DNA from: Allomyces macrogynus ATCC 38327
Lineage: Eukaryota > Blastocladiomycota > Blastocladiomycetes > Blastocladiales > Blastocladiaceae
Assembly: GCA_000151295.1 (NCBI GenBank)
Contig: GG745334.1
Coordinates: 824,528 to 847,756 of the forward strand
Direction: 5' to 3'
DNA length: 23,229 nucleotides
Both the position numbers and the translations under genes were made by a program. A model generated the notes under the pieces. It had not been told where the DNA came from and did no database searches. It was given only the letters and a program-made list of their open reading frames with translations. How positions within the stretch are numbered: position 1 is the stretch's first letter; each line of letters begins with the position of its first letter. Below are positions 21,267 to 23,229 of the stretch, piece by piece.

Positions 21267-21483
21267 TGCACCCCCTGGCTCTCCACCCTCTTCAACGTCT
21301 CCAGCCATTCCTGTTTTGTTGTTGCTTTTTTGTATTCTGAATCACTCTTTGGTCAAGCGTCTTTCCATGCCCAAATGGAACTGCTGGACATGAGCCACCC
21401 CCTTTTCAATTCACTGTGGCTATGTGGAGGCGCAGTGTCGCCAAGGAAGCGTTAGCATGCGGGTGAACGAATATGTATTATAA
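21267..21483. other. 3' non-coding region of the Fanzor gene and right island border
   Basis: A T-rich stretch after the terminal stop (about 21300-21350) is followed by host-like CpG-rich sequence from 21428, including GGCG-CAGTGT-CGCC, a four-base-pair inverted repeat at 21429-21442. Known Fanzor and TnpB guide RNAs come from the non-coding end next to the nuclease gene, so this is the natural place for one. I see no strong structure to prove it. Confidence 0.35.
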
Positions 21484-23229
21484 AAAAATCAAGAATTGTA
21501 CCGGCTCGACACGGGTGACGGCATTGGCCAAGCCACTTCTTGGTGGTCGACTTTTACCAACGTCGAGTCGCCGGACGTGCAATGGCTTGGGCTGTTTGTC
21601 GCAGACTCGAGGTCACTGGTTCACGCGTGCACGATCAACGGCATGGCAGGTTCGTGATGCTTCAGACAACACCCTGTTCAAGTTCTCAGGCGGCACTACC
21701 GCGACCAATGTCGTTCGCCCAGCAAACAAGCCGTATGTGCTCTCGATGGCCGGGACGATGACATTTTCGATGAGCGAGTCGACTTTCACGAGCAACGATC
21801 GCAGCACGCCGTGTGCGTTTGTGCAATTTGACCAACATTGTGCTCGCCGACGGCGGGATGGGTGTGGTCTACCGCAGCGGCGACCGATCGGCGCTCACGA
21901 TTCTTTCGATGCTCGCGACTGGCAATGTCTCGAACAGCATGGTGGCCGCATCAGGGCTGGGCACGCCGCGACCATTACCAACGCAACTTTCCTCAACAAC
22001 CAGGGGTCGGGGCTTCGGCTCACAGGGCACGCGACGATGGCGGTGGTCGATTCGAATTTTTTGGGGAATCGGGCCGCGACCGCTGCCGGTGGAGGCGCGA
22101 TTTGGACCGCTGGCGGCAACTGCACGCTCAAGGTGTCTGGGTCCCTGTTTGTGGGCAACTCGGGCGCGTTTGGCGGCGCGATTGCGCACTCGGGCAGCAC
22201 GCTGACCGTGACCAATTCGCGATTTTACAACAATTTCGCCCGCGCCGACGGCGGCGCGCTGTACTTCTTCTCCCCGCCATCCAGGATGGCCCTCCAGTCG
22301 TGCACGTTTTCGGGCAACGTGGCCAAGCGCGGCAGCGCGTGGTTTTTGCTTTCGACGGCCGCGTCCAGGATGAACGTCGTCGGCCCGATCTACACGAACA
22401 ACACACCAAACAATTTCGCGAGCGACTTGCACAACCTCAAGGTCGCGTTGAGACCCCTCAACTACAAGCCTATTACCTCGGTTCGCAGCGGATCGGCGCT
22501 CAACGTCACGATCCAGCTGCTCGCGCGCGACGCATTCAACCAACCGTACTTTTATGGTGGCAAGGACCGGGTCCCAATCGTGCGTGTGGTCCCGGACAAG
22601 CTCAACCTAACGGGTGAGCTGACCAAGGCCATGAGACGTTCTCCACCAACTGATCGGGCCTGGTCGCGTACGGGCGCAACGGCACGTTCCTCATGACTTT
22701 CCTCCCGACGTATCCTCTCTTCACGGCCGCTCCATTTGTGATCGTATCGATTCGGCCGTGCGACGCACCGATACAGCTCGATTCCGCAACGCAACTTGGC
22801 CCGTACTACCCGGTCTGCGCGCCCGTCTCATGCGTGCATGCACGGCACCTCCACGTCGACGGGCCAATGAAAGTGTGACCCGGGATTTGAAGGGGCGGCG
22901 TGCGAGTTCCCAATTGATCTGTTGGTCTGATCGAGTGGGTGTTTGCGTCGCCGCCGTACCTGCCGCTGATTCGACAAGCCCAGGCCATGCTCCCATTCGG
23001 CTACTCGCCGCTGTTTCGGTCCATGGTCTTGCTCAACGGGACAAGCAGCATGGTTCAGTTCCGATTTGCTGTCGCCGATGCGAATGGTCGCGTTGTGCAG
23101 ACTAGCGACCTTCCCCCCCGTGGCTGCGTACATTGCCGACGCGATTCGGAACTGGCCTCGGTCCATTATAAGAGCGTGGAGGTCAGTTTATCTGGCCGCC
23201 AACGGTTGCAACATCAAGTCGCGCCTTAG
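21484..23229 (+). pseudogene. Secreted beta-helix repeat protein, copy B, multiply frame-shifted, runs off the window
   Basis: Right-handed beta-helix repeats are clear: MTFSMSESTFTSND, ITNATFLNNQGSGL, MAVVDSNFLGNRA, LFVGNSGAFGGAIAHSG, SRFYNNFARADGGALYF and CTFSGNVAKRGSAW. These FxxN..GGA(I/L) units resemble polymorphic-membrane-protein-type repeats and pectate-lyase-like folds. The reading moves through frames near 21650-21690 (a 40-nt GT..AG gap is possible), 21815, 21960, 22633, around 22880-22940 and at a seven-C run (23113-23119). A TGA lies at 22651. After the repeats comes a Cys-containing segment (IRPCDAPIQLDS) and then a different, globular-looking region (RQAQAMLPFGYSPLF, VQFRFAVADANGRVV, VAAYIADAIRNW), which I cannot name. 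The protein was probably a surface or receptor-like product. It starts abruptly at the island border. Confidence 0.6.

Larger units (their letters stand above)
17740..21425. mobile_element. CpG-depleted inserted island carrying Fanzor and USP relics
   Basis: The base composition changes sharply. Flanking DNA averages several CpG per 60 bases, while the island has only scattered CpGs and none from 18340 to 19387. CA and TG dinucleotides are plentiful, and sampled lines are close to half G+C. Content from left to right: a CCAA microsatellite, a low-complexity GTGGTCATG-like block, a minus-strand ubiquitin-specific protease end, a Gln-rich coiled-coil frame, a Fanzor pseudogene and its 3' non-coding region. 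CpG-rich host-like sequence resumes at about 21428. Both outer sides are secreted beta-helix gene pieces, as expected for an insertion. I could not identify terminal inverted repeats, a transposase or a clean target duplication, so the borders are compositional estimates. It may be one element or nested insertions. Confidence 0.7.

Noticed and set aside
17691..21442. Palindrome CAGGCGACGCCTG (17691-17703) and hairpin GGCG..CGCC (21429-21442) as subterminal hairpins or Helitron-type ends
   Set aside because: Stems are short, the two do not match each other, and no CTRR end or TC start could be fixed.
1..23229. CRISPR arrays, tRNA or rRNA genes, bacterial operon signals
   Set aside because: No regularly spaced direct repeats, no convincing cloverleaf, and introns with eukaryotic proteins exclude a prokaryotic reading.

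Overview
The window reads as nuclear DNA of a fungus or close relative. Genes are split by short introns of about 45-190 nt with GT-AG ends, often with a GTACG-type donor. Several products are purely eukaryotic: ASF1, the U5 snRNP GTPase Snu114, and an Rco1-like PHD protein. Coding DNA is very GC- and CpG-rich, with long Gln and Pro tracts. My inference is an early-diverging zoosporic fungus (Blastocladiomycota-like), but the sequence alone does not prove this.

Layout. (1) 171-3231 (+): a Gln/Pro-rich protein with C2H2 zinc fingers, readable only across several single-base frame slips. (2) 4040-6289 (+): a seven-exon PlsC-family membrane glycerophosphate acyltransferase, reconstructed in frame to 576 aa. 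(3) 6466-7206 (-): histone chaperone ASF1, three exons, 197 aa, convergent with the acyltransferase. (4) 8885-11724 (+): an Rco1-like double-PHD protein, five exons, with a one-base loss in the second PHD finger. (5) 12175-15370 (+): Snu114/EFTUD2, three exons, 993 aa. These are unrelated housekeeping loci, although ASF1 and the Rco1-like protein both act on chromatin.

(6) 16124-23229 is an accessory zone. Two degenerate genes for secreted parallel beta-helix proteins (16124-17719 and 21484-23229) flank a compositionally foreign island of about 3.7 kb (roughly 17740-21425). The island is nearly free of CpG, with none at all between 18340 and 19387. It holds two protein relics in opposite orientations: the C-terminal catalytic part of a ubiquitin-specific protease (18603-18835, -) and a long reading frame (19230-21266, +). 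The end of that frame carries the RuvC-II, zinc-finger and RuvC-III signature of Fanzor, the eukaryotic TnpB homologue and RNA-guided nuclease family. The Fanzor frame holds for 1.5 kb without an indel but is cut by five in-frame stops, so I treat it as a decayed mobile-element gene. I found no convincing terminal repeats or transposase.

The Fanzor-bearing island is the most interesting part of the window. Its CpG loss, its nonsense mutations and its position among secreted-protein genes suggest an old, probably methylated, transposon insertion.
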